Origin: Solenopsis invicta | Taxonomy: Eukaryota; Arthropoda; Insecta; Hymenoptera; Formicidae | Assembly: GCF_016802725.1 (NCBI RefSeq) | Contig: NC_052665.1 | Span: 1,116,001-1,180,000, forward strand | Reading direction: 5' to 3' | DNA length: 64,000 bases | Shown here: positions 25,386 to 37,800 of the stretch, piece by piece | Position numbering within the stretch: position 1 is the first letter of the stretch | Layout of the letters: the number at the start of each line of letters is the position of its first letter | Translations under genes and position numbers: made by a program | Notes under the pieces: model-generated | The model's input: only the letters and a program-made list of their open reading frames with translations | Told to the model about the DNA's origin: nothing | Databases searched by the model: none

Positions 25386-28296
25386 TCGTCTTCCTCGTCT
25401 CTGCACCCTCTTTGTCTCCCGGTCGCGCTCTCGGTTACTCCCGCGGGCACCGCTCAAGCACCGCTGCGGGACCATCGTTTCACAATGCTACGCTAACAAG
25501 GTCAGCAATTAATGAATCGTTGGCAATGCGCCGCCAGAAAAATACGCGCATCCAATGGGACCGGTGTATCATTAAGAAGGTGGTACGCCGGGGTATGCCG
25601 TTTCATGGATCGCCGCTTCGGATGTTCCGACATTAGCAATCAGCGGCCTTTGAAAGACTTTGCGAGACTGAATACAGATACGAAAACTGTGCACGCAGCT
25701 CAAAGTTACTTCGTTTATTTCAGTATCTCTGAAAGAGAGATTACGCTGTAATTTGTGCGCGGAATAATTAGCAACCTGCAGTGGTACGAATTCTAATTAG
25801 AGTGTTGATCGCAGAAAAATAATTGGCACTGATATTATACACAAGATGTTGGAATCAACAAACGTGGTGCAAAATTGAAACAATCAGGTATCACTCTTCC
25901 ATTTTCATCGTGTAATTTTTGCGTTGGCGCGCGTGAAAGGCAATGCGTCAGTAACTGAATATTCTTTTTATAGCCCGTTCATACATTGCTATTATCTGTT
26001 CCACGCCAGATATATTTTTCGTGAAACAGTTTCACATTTTCGAGTAATCCACGAATAAAATTGTCAACGTTGATTCGTTAAAGCTGCGACTTTATTTCCC
26101 GATCACAGAGCGGGATATGGTATGAAGAAAGCTTACGAACGAAGAGTATCTTTCGAAAAATGATCATTTTACAAATAACGTAGAAAAACTGTTAACAAGG
26201 CAACTTATCGCTGGATATGCATACAATCTCATTTGAGATATAATGACGTTGGACGATGCATCTTACTTGTTTTTTAACTTCACCGCGTCGGGAAATTAAA
26301 AGAAACGGTAAACGTTCTCTCCCTGGACGGGAGATAGAAAGCCAGTAACCAACTATCGAGAAAATCGTAGAATTTTCCCTCAGGAGTGCCGCGTTCAAGA
26401 AAAGTATATACCTTGAGGGCTCTTACAACGCACTTTTATAGAACGTAACGGCGAGCATCGGTGGGCGGTAAGGTCGAGTTTTAACCTTCCCAATCTTCAG
26501 ATTGCTTAGCTGCTTTTAGTCGAAGCACTTTTTAGCCAATCACGCAGTAGCACTCTTTGTTGCATTCACCGAGTTCTTCTAGTATTTACGGCAGATTGAT
26601 CGAAAATTCTTCCTTATTTTTACAGCAAGCAGCGATTTTAAACACAAGCCGCACACAAATATATAGCTCACGATAGTTAAACTTATTCGCACATATTTTT
26701 GTGCGCCATGGAAATTCAAGTATTGAGCGACGTATTATTTTGAACGTTATTGATCGTGTGCGGCAGACTGGTCGATTTTTCCGAAACAAATGTTGATTTG
26801 TATAGTCTAGCGCGGATGGGCGATTCTGAAGATGTTTGAATGATGAATCCAATATCATCCTGGGTTGGGTCGCGGCGGAAGCGAAATACACCCCCGGGAC
26901 AGAAACCGTTTCCCTAAAATAGACCAATGAGCCGTCCCTGCTCCACATACATCAGGGACTTTGGGGCCGCGGCATGTGTGCGCGCAGCGGAGCAATGCAT
27001 CATACGTTACAGATTGGTTTTACGTAAAAGAACGCCAATATAATGGTGTGGATGTTTGATGCCGAAGAGGGAAATGGTTGGAAAATAACGAAAGTAAAGC
27101 GCCAGCTATCCATTGTCGTGCATTGTGTCCCATTCGCGCGATTTTTTATCGCTTCGCAGCTCCGCGTTTCCATGACCTAAAACCGGCCAGCCTAAAAACG
27201 ACCGACGCGGAAACTTGAAATCCCGGTTTACATTTTTGAAAAAAACTTGCTCCCGTGACCTCCTGCAAACATCGTTTTTTTTCACGCTAATTTTAGCGTA
27301 ATGCAACACGCAACGAGAGAAATATAGATAATATTAATATAATAAAAACGCAAGTTAGAGACATTATTTCAAATGAGAGGACATTAGCGCGGTATTAGCG
27401 TGACTTTTAAATATGATGTTAAATAAGTGACACACAGTGAATAGTGAATAGCATGTCGTCGCTTCACCACAGCCGCGTTTCTTCGCGCTATAATGTTTGC
27501 AAAGATATGCGCCCTCGGAAAGCGACCCCCGTCGGCGAACGCCGAGAGAAGTACACAGTCACTAATTACAAGGGACACGAAATTACATAACTTTCACGAG
27601 GTTGTATATTCTAATTTGGCGGATCGTTAAAGGTCGGTCGGCTTATGCATATTCATCAGACATTTTTTAACGACCACCCTCCCCCCCCTCCCTCATTTCT
27701 ACCCCGGCCAAATCCAGAAGAAGCTACTTCGTATGTCGTACGCTCTAATGACCGTTTTGTAAATTAATGACGGGTGCGCGGCGTCATTTCACGGTTGATG
27801 GCGATATTACGGCCGGTGTATAATACGTCTACGCGGCACCTGCAATTAACGCGCGCGGCATTGTTGCACATCGATGAACGTAAATAAACGCGGTAGTATA
27901 CATATGTAAACGTTTCTCGTTATGGCCTACTAGTGGAGGCTTGTGCACATGTAATTGCCACCGTATACATCGTTCGTTAAATACGATTCAACGATTGTAG
28001 GTAAATTATTTTCCTGGTTCCTTTCTTATACTTTCTCGCTCGACCGCGGCAATGAATCTTCTTCGTAAAGAGAGAAAAAATTTATCTTACTATTCCACGG
28101 AAATATATTCTCATTCTATTAATTTTATTAACATTTAGAAGAGATAATATAAGCATCTGAATAATTATTATCTCACAAATAATGACTAAATTACAGGCTC
28201 AACATTTTTATATTCTTTTAAAAAAATAAAAATATCAATTTTAAATGTCCAAGATATATGGAATTTAAAGATGTAAACTAAAAATTAAATAATCTC

Positions 28297-28298
<2 letters not shown>
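25386..28298. other. Spacer or intron, no supported gene
   Basis: Mixed composition. A pyrimidine run with eight consecutive C lies near 27,680. A 120-codon minus-strand frame at 26,586-26,948 starts with ATG but has no recognisable feature. Nothing else noted. Confidence 0.5.

Positions 28299-28342
<44 letters not shown>
28299..28342. repeat. (CA)22 microsatellite
   Basis: A perfect CA run of about 44 bp in AT-rich sequence. Confidence 0.97.
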
Positions 28343-28347
<5 letters not shown>

Positions 28348-28880
28348 TCGATGAACATAACTATTATTTTCCTATGTACTATTATATGTCCTATCGTGCC
28401 AGTCAATAGCTTTAATCGACGGAGGATACCGTTTATCGCGTTATCGTGCCAGCGCCGGTCGACCTAAACAGCATTTTAACCTGCAATTTTCCGTGAATAC
28501 ACCATTGATCGCGCGAAAGTATCCGGGTTATAAAATCCACGACAAGCAATCCGCCGGCCGAGGCTATGCCGACAATCAAATTTTCCGGCGAGGGTCACGC
28601 CGAGTTGATAGGGCTGGTTAAATCAATAGATCGAAACTTTAAGGCGAGCCATGGTCATTTAATTTCACCGAACTGGAAAGGTTCTCAGGTGAATCCAGTA
28701 GCGCTTGTAACACCGACAGCGCTGTCGATGAAAAGTTCTTTCCAAAGGCAGACAGGAGGAAAGTGGACGAAGAGGCAAAGAACGAGAGCGCATCCACCGA
28801 ATCACAAATGAGTTACGAGACTCGATTAAGCATCTCCTCTAGATGCATTATTAAGGGGCGGAAGAGCAAAGCAGGGAGTT

Positions 28881-28920
28881 AAAGAGAGAGAGAAAGAGAA
28901 AGAGAGAGAGAAGAGAAGAG
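28881..28920. repeat. (AG)n-rich tract
   Basis: An imperfect AGAG/AAAG array with purines on the plus strand. Confidence 0.85.
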
Positions 28921-29085
28921 TGTAGCTGAGCTAGCTAGAGGTACCTAATGGGTTGTAACTAGTGTGTGCAGCGGATTATATCTTCTCGGTCAAGCCGGTA
29001 CAAGCTACTATACGTAGAAACCTCTAGTGGATGGGTGTGAGAAAGATGGAGAGTACAAGAGACGATGAGAGTGGCGAACCGTTAG

Positions 29086-29156
29086 CTAGATAGAGATAGA
29101 GATAGAGAGAAAGAGAGAGAGAGAGTGAGAGAAAGGGGGAGGGAGAGAGAGAAAGA
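29086..29156. repeat. (GATA)/(GA)n compound microsatellite
   Basis: Begins with TAGA/GATA units, then turns into GA repeats broken by GGGGGA. Confidence 0.85.
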
Positions 29157-30259
29157 ACGCAAATGGGGTGTGGGAGGGAACGGAGAAAGGGCAGGGAGAG
29201 AGGCTTAACTCGGGACTTTATGAATGCCCGACTGCAGCGCAGGAGTTCAGGTAAGATAAGGGCTTTCTGCACCCTCTTCATCCCACCGCCTCAGGGGCTA
29301 CCGTGTCTATGCCTCTCTCTTCGTCTCGTCGAAAACTCTACATCGCCACCAAATCCGGGCAACGGTTTCCCGGGCACGCAGCTACTCCCTCGCCTATACT
29401 CACGTTCCGACCGCTTAACGCCAGATTTCGCAACTTCTGCCATGAGACAGAAGCCTCATTAATATTCGAACGGCGATCTTTCATCGTACCGATGCTACTA
29501 CGATCTCGATATAATGCGAAATTCCGGCATTATCGTAATGAAAACGGCCCTTCAAATATGTAATATGCTAACCGTTAATCGAAATCTTCGTCAACTGAAC
29601 AGAGACTATGTCGATCAATTGACTTAACTTTGTATGCCGTTTATTATTAGTGAAGCGCTATAAAATCCAATTACTGCTGAGTCAGAAAACCCAATGTTTG
29701 CCCAACATTAAACAAATCGTTTCATATTTTGATAAAATGTATTATGTATAAGAAACTATATACATAACTCGTCATATCTTAAACTACAAATGGAAATAAT
29801 AAAACAAGTTAATAAATCGTTTCCATACATATAAGTCTTCTATATAAGAATCTTTCGATCACATCTTCGATCACTACTTGCCGATGGAAATGAGGTCACG
29901 ATAAAAACATGGATTGGAGTTTAGAAACTTAAGGCACACTGTAATATCGCGCGAACAATTTGGATCAGCGCTATAGGCGACGAACTTAGCAGAGGACTGG
30001 CAAAATAGCTCATCGACCGTCCGATACGTCTCATTTCGCGCGAGAGTACCTATAACCTGGACGATAGGTCAGCTCGCGAAGTAAAAGAGCGCGCAAATGC
30101 CTCCAGAGGAAAGGCGGGATTTCAATTTCATGGCGAGCAAGGAGCCCATTGGAGCCTTATTCCGGCGTATAAACATAAACGGCGCAAAACGATAAAAGTC
30201 GCTTGTGCCGTGTACGTAGCGCTACGAGCATGAGGGAGGAACGGTCGGAACGAGGTCGG

Positions 30260-30321
30260 AAGAGAGTGAGTGAGTGAGTGAGTGAGAGAGAAGAGAGAGA
30301 AGAGAGAAAGAGAGTGAGTGA
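30260..30321. repeat. (GAGT)n/(GA)n compound microsatellite
   Basis: Five GTGA units, then GA and GAA units, then GTGA again. All purines are on the plus strand, as in the other tracts of this region. Confidence 0.88.
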
Positions 30322-30677
30322 CTGGAGCAGGGTGGAAAAGGGGAGCGGCGTTAGAAGAGTGTCAGCGGCCTGGCAGGTGTGAGGAAAAAGGAGTGCCGCC
30401 CGCGTTAGAAGGAGCGAGAGTCAGTAAGAGAAAGAGGATCCATCGGAGGGGGTGGGTTCTCGCGAGCGCGAAATATATTTCCCGGCGGGACACGAATTAC
30501 CGTGGAAACGAGAAAAATAATGAAACTCGTTCTGAAATCTGTTAAAGTGAATATTATTTAAATCTGCCCGTATAACCGGGATATCGCGTGAACGATTACG
30601 CCTGCGAAGAGAGAGCACGTCGGAAGGCGATACTGACGCCGCTAACTACCATATGTTTCCTCATCGTTAATCGGTGT

Positions 30678-30845
30678 TCACGGCGTGTCTCCATGACACC
30701 ACGGCATTAGTGATAGCGGTGGTGTTGGCGGTGACGCTACGACACCAATATTGCCGCTCTGCTGCTGGTGTTCGTAAAGACCACTACCGTGAACACCACT
30801 ATCATCGGGCTCCAAGTTCACCTCGTTGCCTCTGACTTCTAGCAT
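30678..30845 (-). CDS. Candidate coding segment or small ORF, 55 codons
   Basis: From an ATG at 30,845 the minus strand reads 55 codons to TGA at 30,678. The frame is open further upstream to about 30,896. Composition is strikingly protein-like: an acidic Asn/Leu/Glu/Pro/Asp start, a Gly-Ser-Gly turn, three Gln in a row, then a Ser-Pro-Pro-Thr-Pro-Pro-Leu segment and a Met-Pro-Trp near the end. Such linker-like sequence is common in regulatory proteins, but I do not recognise the family. It could be the last exon of a minus-strand gene. The acceptor candidates just upstream (…CTACAAG, …CCGCTAG) are weak. It could also be a stand-alone small ORF or chance. Confidence 0.35.
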   Translation of the reverse strand: MLEVRGNEVNLEPDDSGVHGSGLYEHQQQSGNIGVVASPPTPPLSLMPWCHGDTP

Positions 30846-31145
30846 CGCTAGCGGATAACCCCGGACTTGTAGTATTATTTCAAGTATACACAACACACGC
30901 GCGCGTTAATACACCAGTCGACCGCGTGTGTGCGTACCGCCGCCCACATATTCTGTCCTGTTTCCGCATGCCCGCTCCGCTCGCCTATCTGCGTCCATGC
31001 GACCGTACAATCGGCGGCCATAAAAAGCGATAGCGGCCGACGGAATATCTGCAAAACGCTCCCGAGGTTCCTGCTTGCTTTTATTCGCTCACCCCGGCGC
31101 CGCCGCCGGCCACTTTCCCGATGCGGTTATCTACGTGCCGCTCGT
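30846..31145. other. GC-rich flank, nothing seen
   Basis: CpG-rich sequence with a short GCGCGCG stretch. No gene or repeat is supported. Confidence 0.4.
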
Positions 31146-31229
31146 CCGATATCAGCCAAGTATAAATGTGTCATTAGGAGAACACGCCCGATATCAGTCG
31201 AGTACAAACGTATCATTAAGAGAACTCGT
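31146..31229. repeat. 42-bp tandem duplication
   Basis: Two consecutive units both start with CCGATATCAG and share TATCATTA-like and GAGAAC segments. They differ at several positions, so the duplication is not recent. Confidence 0.8.
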
Positions 31230-34200
31230 GCGGCAATCCACGAGCGTGTGTCTGCGATTACGCTATTTGCGTTGCCGCGATCGTGCATCGCGGCGGCAAC
31301 CTGATTCGATACCTATTTCCGGACGGACGGGTGATATCTTACCGCGTTCATGATCGGTTCGGCAGTCCGGATTATGCAAAATCGAATTTCTGTATATAGC
31401 CGCCTCGCGAAATAAGAGATGGCGGGTCTGACGTTCGTTCGAAATATAGTCGGAATATATAGTAGATGTTCCGTTTTTGCCTGAAATCCCCAGATCGCAA
31501 AAAAAAGAAAGAAAATAAAAACAGTGAACAAACAAGATAATAAGTGCAGTTAATTTCTATTTTCTGCCGTTTCTAGATGTAATCGAAGAGTGCACATGAT
31601 CACTTGCTCGCAAATGTAAAGTTACTTTTATAGAAACATTTTAATAAAATATTAAAAGAAGCATTGGGAAAAGCATGTCCGAATAGAATCTTCATTAATT
31701 TTGCGCATAAATTTAGTTCAAATGTCACACAATAATTGCGAAAGAGCAAAAGTTCACGCCAAAACGACACACTAAAGGTTTCGCGGGAACGATGACGGGT
31801 TAAAAATACGTCGACGCTCATAACGATGCTTCGGACATCGCTCGCGATATTATCTCTGGCACTCTCGGGAATTCCTTCTCGCCTCGGCGGGTGCCTTTTA
31901 TGCTCGTAATATCGGGCGCGTGTTACGCGGTCCCGACGGCACCGTCGCAGATCGCCATTGGCCGATAACGATATTCTGTCAATGTTACGCGCGCATCGGG
32001 ATGCGGGGTCCGAGGGTTGTCGTCATATGTGCGCTACGAAACAGAGGGATGGAGAGAGTAAGAGAGAGAGCGAGAGGGAAGGAGGCAAGGGATGTGTGGA
32101 AGAGAGAAGGAGATAGGGATAGATGGAGGGTAGGTCGAAATCTTGATCGTGTCACATCGTCGCCGCGTCGAAACGTCCGCTATACGACATGACAGTTATG
32201 CACCGGAGGTGCCCGATGCCCTGTCATTACGCGAGGATAAATCTTTCGGTGGGGCCCGCGAGGCTTCCAGATGTTCGTCGAGATCGCGTCACGGTTGGAC
32301 GACTGCGGTGTCGAGCATGAAACGCGACACGATGTCAAGCCGCGGGAGGAAGTGCGTTATCTGCGGACCGCTCTGCGCCGAATATCGGCTTGTTTGTGTT
32401 TATCCGCGTACCCGACGTGTTGACGGTAATACAGGTGGAACGATCGGTTTGAACTAGGCGAAGTTTGCATTACCTAGGTTTACCCCGCATCCCGTTAGTG
32501 AACCGATTAGTCACTGCATTAGTAAGTCGACGCGATTGTCTGACCAAGTAAACCTTTGAAAACGGTTTGACATCCTTTGAAATCAAATCTCATAGATGAG
32601 AAATGTCAAAAAATTAATTTAAATGTTCATGAATTTTCTTATCTGCGATTAATAAATATTCATAATTACATTTATAATTTCATGTTACATTGTGTTTGTA
32701 ATTGTATCATAAAATATTATATGTTATCTTGATGTTTACATCAAGATAAATACCTCAATAAACTTTCATAAACTGCATATTGCTTGAGTAATTCTTTCCT
32801 TTTGCGCAATCTTTACGCGTAGCAATACAAGCCATTCCTAATAAAATATTGTATATATCTGTGGTGTAAAGAGAGAGTAATATTTGGCCGTTCTACGATG
32901 TGCGTGACGCTCGTACCGACACGAAAAAATCTAGGCTATGGCAAGACCATCCGGTAACACCAGTTACGATCCTAGCAAGCAATTTAGGATGGTGTGGACA
33001 CGTCCGCCATAACTGTACCGGATGTGTCTGGACATATGGTATGCGCACGATTAAACTAGGGTGACCAGACCTTCCTCAGTCAATCCTGAGTAAGAGTTTT
33101 CTCATTTCCTATTCCCTGTATGGCGCTATTTTCGCGAACGGCGCCGTGATATGGGTAGCGATAAATAATACAGTGGTAACCTCATTTTATAACATAAAAA
33201 GCGATTTGTACAAATTGTTTTTCTTCATCTTAGATATAACTTATTATTGTGATAATATTTATATATTTTGATTGTTATTTATTTGCCTGTTTTATCTGTT
33301 ATATTCAACTAGAAATCTTAATTTTCAAGAGTTTCCCTTGAAGGCAGTCTGTTAACTGGCGTTAATTTATTGCAATAAGTTTCTCAAGTTTATTTTAGAT
33401 TGGGAGATAGGTATAAATAAAATCGAAGAAAATTTCGAGGTACTTGTGTTCGCACCAAGGTAGTTTATCACGGAAGAATGAGCGGAAATGAAATTATGTT
33501 CTTTGCAAATACTTATTGAGAACACGCGTTTCAAGACTCATTTTAAAATCTATTTTCCACCTCGTAACGCAAAATCCGACAAGTTATAAGCTTGTGCTTT
33601 CGGGTCAAATGCAGCCCGAGAAATCGCCGCCGCGCAGCGAAATTATATAACCGCTATTATTTTCTTCATTATTACAGTTTGCCGCTAAATGTCTGCTGCA
33701 AGTAGTTGTGCGTTATTATTATTACTCCTTAACAATATCAAAAGAAACAGTTTCGTCTAACAAGCGCGGTGTTTCCGCTTGTTTGTTTGCCATATAAAAA
33801 GCACGATGCGCGAAACCAATTATAAGGTGCTGAGGTTTATTTGAAATGCAATTTCCATTACTTAGCACGTATCCCGTCTATTTCGCCGATACACATATTC
33901 CTTTCACAATTGCGTGGTGTAATTTGCTCAATTCTCCATACAAAAGTCGCACTCCTCTCGAAAAAGTAATTTAGCGAAAAAGGCGCGCGATGAATTGGAT
34001 AGCAGGCGAATTACCTTCGTAAATTCAAACATCGAGAGCTGTGGTGAACGAGGACGAGAGCGAAAACGAGTTCCCGTCCTCTCGCAACTGTTCTGCAATT
34101 CCGCGCGAATGTCATCGTCGGCATTGAAGGAACGGCGAATAGCCTAGGTGAAAGAATCGCGATTATTCGCATGTTCATTAAAACGCAAACGAATTCCATG

Positions 34201-34243
34201 CGTCCTTCGTGCCGGCCAACTCGAACAGTTCCGTCGTTGCGTT
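31230..34243. other. Spacer or intron, no supported gene
   Basis: It includes purine-rich GA sequence at 32,049-32,110, a CpG-rich patch at 31,900-32,450 and AT-rich sequence at 32,560-32,880 and 33,180-33,440. Nothing coding is supported. Confidence 0.5.
32724..32749. repeat. Small perfect hairpin
   Basis: TTATCTTGATGT is followed by TT and then ACATCAAGATAA, a perfect 12-bp stem with a 2-base loop. Its function is unknown. Confidence 0.7.
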
Positions 34244-34276
<33 letters not shown>

Positions 34277-34282
34277 CTCTCT
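34244..34282. repeat. (CT)n microsatellite
   Basis: About 14 CT units followed by an imperfect TTCTTTCTCTCTTC tail. Confidence 0.93.
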
Positions 34283-34516
34283 TCTTTGTTACACGTCGCA
34301 CCGTATCGGACGAATTCCGTGTAAACGATTACGTGCCACTCTCGCGGAACCGGCGTCGCGGCGTTGCTTCTGTGTCGCCCGGCCGTAGACTCGTAGACCG
34401 ACAGCGACGTTGTTCTTTGCACCGCAATCGCTTGGTCTTGCGACGGACCACCTCGGTGTTGCAGCGACTTCTTTTTCAACCCCTCTTCACCCCCCGGCTT
34501 TTCCAGCCTTTCCTCG

Positions 34517-34584
34517 TTTGTCACACGCACCGCACGACGCCACGGTATAGCTTCGTTTCATTTGCAACCGCATCCATTAATACC
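34517..34584 (+). repeat. Direct repeat, copy 1
   Basis: Starts TTTGTCACAC and ends with CATCCATTAATACC. It shares AGCTTCGTTTCATTTGCAAC and most other positions with the copy at 35,181-35,248. The similarity is patchy but continues a little on both sides. Together they look like an old local duplication. Confidence 0.72.
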
Positions 34585-35180
34585 GCTCGTTGGCGTGGCC
34601 AGTAACTCTTCCGTACCGCACAAGAAAATCAATGTCCATCGACTGTGCCGTCCCGCTACTACGTTTTTTCCCCTCCCCGATCTCTAGTGAAATCGAGCGA
34701 ATAAATTAGAATCTCGAATAAAACTCATGATCGGCAAGGAGAAATTATATACCTTCCAACCGGGGAGCGTATATTCGTGTTTCTTATACCATATAAGCGA
34801 TCGCAGCCGCTTTTATACGGCTAAATATATATTAATTTTCTTCTTTCCGCGCGTTGAAAAATTTGTTTTAATACTCATGAGAATTACCAGATAATTGAGT
34901 TTACAAAAGATTAATTATTTTATATATTTTCCATTTTTATAGTATTATTTTAGTGTTTGATGCTCTTGTGTTGAAAATATGGATTTATATAATCTATCTC
35001 TTAATCTACGCAAGTGTAGTAATTTAGACAAGTTTCGGCGATTCCGAGACAATACCCCGTGTACCATTATGCGTACGACTGGAAACCTTTATCGCGATTT
35101 CATGCCTAGTCGAGTTCAGCAGTGTTCAAATGTACTGTTTTCTGTTTTTGCCGCATGCACCTTCGCCTTCTTCATCGCCA

Positions 35181-35248
35181 TTTGTCACACCTATCGTACG
35201 AGACCGCGATAGAGCTTCGTTTCATTTGCAACCACGTCCATTAATACC
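35181..35248 (+). repeat. Direct repeat, copy 2
   Basis: The same orientation as copy 1, 664 bp further on. The core AGCTTCGTTTCATTTGCAAC is identical. The stretches before and after differ by substitutions and small indels. Confidence 0.72.
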
Positions 35249-37765
35249 ACACACATTGTTTTCTGCCGTTTCTCGTGCGCACGCAAAAATCGATGTTTGC
35301 TGACCTCTCTCGCGCCGTGTACAATGGGTTATGCTTTAATGATACAAAAATACGCGCGCTACCTCCGTCTGTTAATGATAAACTGTTTGACAGATTTCGA
35401 ATCGGGTTTTTCTTAGAAGAACTTTGATGAGAAACTATCATTTGCCGTAACTTTTTAATTTTAAAGATTAAATTTCTCGGCAAACAAACTTTAAATTAAG
35501 TTTTTATAAAGCAAAATCCAGTTCCAATTAACCAAAAGGTAAAATTAGTTTATGTTTTCACTTTTAAGAAACTTAATTTGTCAAAACTTTCAACATTTTA
35601 TATTACATATCTCTGTTCTTTTTCGCTATTCCATTTTTGCGCTGCAAAATGTCGTTTTCAATTTGGTTAAAAAGTAGTTGATAAAAAATTCATGTCCGAT
35701 AAAACTTACGTATAATCAAACGAAGTAATTGTGTGCATGACGGTTAATTACTCTCCTGTTACCACGTCAGAGCATCGTTTCGATCTTCGGAAAAGTTGCG
35801 ACGAGTAGCAACATTACGCAATACGGTAATACAATTTGAAGATTAATGATCATCTTCGGGAGATTGCAAGAAAAAATACTTGATCATCCGCTGTCCGCCG
35901 CATACTTCGTGGTAAGTAGCAAGTTACTATCTGATTATACAATCTCCTTAATGATAGAAGTGCTGCAAGTTTGCGACTTCGTCGTCGTCTTACGATGCAG
36001 CTCGTTTAAAAATTCGTTCCCTAGTGCATTAAGACTGCCTACTAAGTATTAACTTTTTTTACTATTCCTCCTATGATACTGTTGGGATATGTATGCTGTA
36101 TGAATAAGTTACTTTGTCCGTTCTGACGTAAAAATGTGTGCATTTTTCGAGAAGAGCGATGGCACAACCGAGATTTTGCGTGGTTTCGTTGGACGAAATA
36201 TCGTGAACGATACACGAAGCTCTCCGACAAATCTCCCGATTTCCTTTTTCTTCTAATCCGTGTCCCTCCGCCTCTCCGTTGCGCCAGAAAAAGATTACGG
36301 CCACGCAAAGCCCGACGAAATATTTATACCTGAGTTGTGTCGCACAATGCAGTTGGGTGTATCGTGAGATTGACGTAATAGCGCCATCTCCGATATTATT
36401 GTCGTTTTTTACACCTGTCGTTTTATTGACTTTCGCCAATCAGAACGTATGATTTATCGTGCGTTCCGCGCGATGCGTTGTAAGATACGAATTTCCGTCG
36501 GTCGATTATTCTTGATATAGAGAACAAGCTAAAAGTATTATGTCATTGTGACCGGCCGGTGCTTCATTGCATTAAAGAAATAATCGATAAATTTGAGTAC
36601 TACGATATTTTGGATTTAATACATCGGCCGAAGCCGTGTAGAGTAAAACGATTATCTGATATCGTTTATCGAATATTCATCGAATTTATATTGCTTTCAT
36701 AATGCTATTTTAACTGCACTCCATCTTTATGAATTAATGATATTATAATTGTGCTTGCCTGTGAACGTCAAGTATCGCTGATCAAAGGTGTAATCGAATA
36801 AACGCTGTAATACGCATTATCAATACGAATAAAAATTCAACTATGCATTTCGGAAGTTTAACTCTTTGAAAACCCGTCGATTATTGAAACTTATAATTTC
36901 TCCGCGCGCGCGCTCGTTTACGCGATAGCGCGCGGATCAGTTACATTTACAACACTTTACGGTTTACAATTCGCGTCCGAGCGGATGGCCGTTCGCAAGT
37001 TTCATAAATAGATTACACTCGCGCATTGATCCGTCATTAAGGCCCAATGAGTATTTAACGTTTCAAAGTATCGAAATGTATTTACGACGGGATTAATGCC
37101 AACCATTGCTAATCCTGATGTAATTACTGATAATACGAATCCGCTCATTTGTCACGTTACGCTTAGCGAGATGCCTATCATGTATAACTGTATTCTCGAA
37201 ATCTGTATCGCAGTTACGAGTATTATTTGACGAGGAATGTAATAGCGAATTGGTATGTAGATGACACATTTGGTAAATCAAATGTCAAGACGTTCTTTGT
37301 GTGCGTGCACGCGTACTACGTGCATGCGTACGTATGTTGCGTGTGCGTGCGTTAGATTGTACGGATTGTACATAAAAAAGAATGGGGTCACAAAATGGGA
37401 TGCTAATATTGATTTAACTATTAAACTCTTGTATTCCGTTCACTCGCCGAACTTTTATACAGCGCATGTCATGCATTAGGTATGCACGCGCAATTTCGTT
37501 TATTCTATTTTCGTAGCTCATCCATATATTCCGTTGCCGGGAGACTTGTCATGTCACGCAACGTTATTCGTCGATACCTTATCGAGCGGATCGATCCGCT
37601 CCGGGGAATGGACGTGTCGTGCGAGCTGCATTATGTAGAGCAGTCGGTGTCGTTTCGTTTCCCATCGCGGATTCGAGAAATTCCCGGCTGGTAACTATCG
37701 GGGGCGTACACGTCGATACGTAGACTTCACCGCCTCGTTGACTTTCTAAAAACTTCCGCGATAAG

Positions 37766-37769
<4 letters not shown>

Positions 37770-37798
<29 letters not shown>
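37770..37798. repeat. (GA)14 microsatellite
   Basis: A perfect GA run preceded by AAGAAAAA. Confidence 0.95.

Positions 37799-37800
<2 letters not shown>

Larger units (their letters stand above)
28343..30677. other. Spacer or intron with several purine-rich tracts, no supported gene
   Basis: Three GA-rich arrays, listed separately, lie within 1.5 kb of each other and all have the purines on the plus strand. Between them is a GC-richer segment at 28,400-28,850 and 29,160-29,560 with short unsupported frames. Confidence 0.5.
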
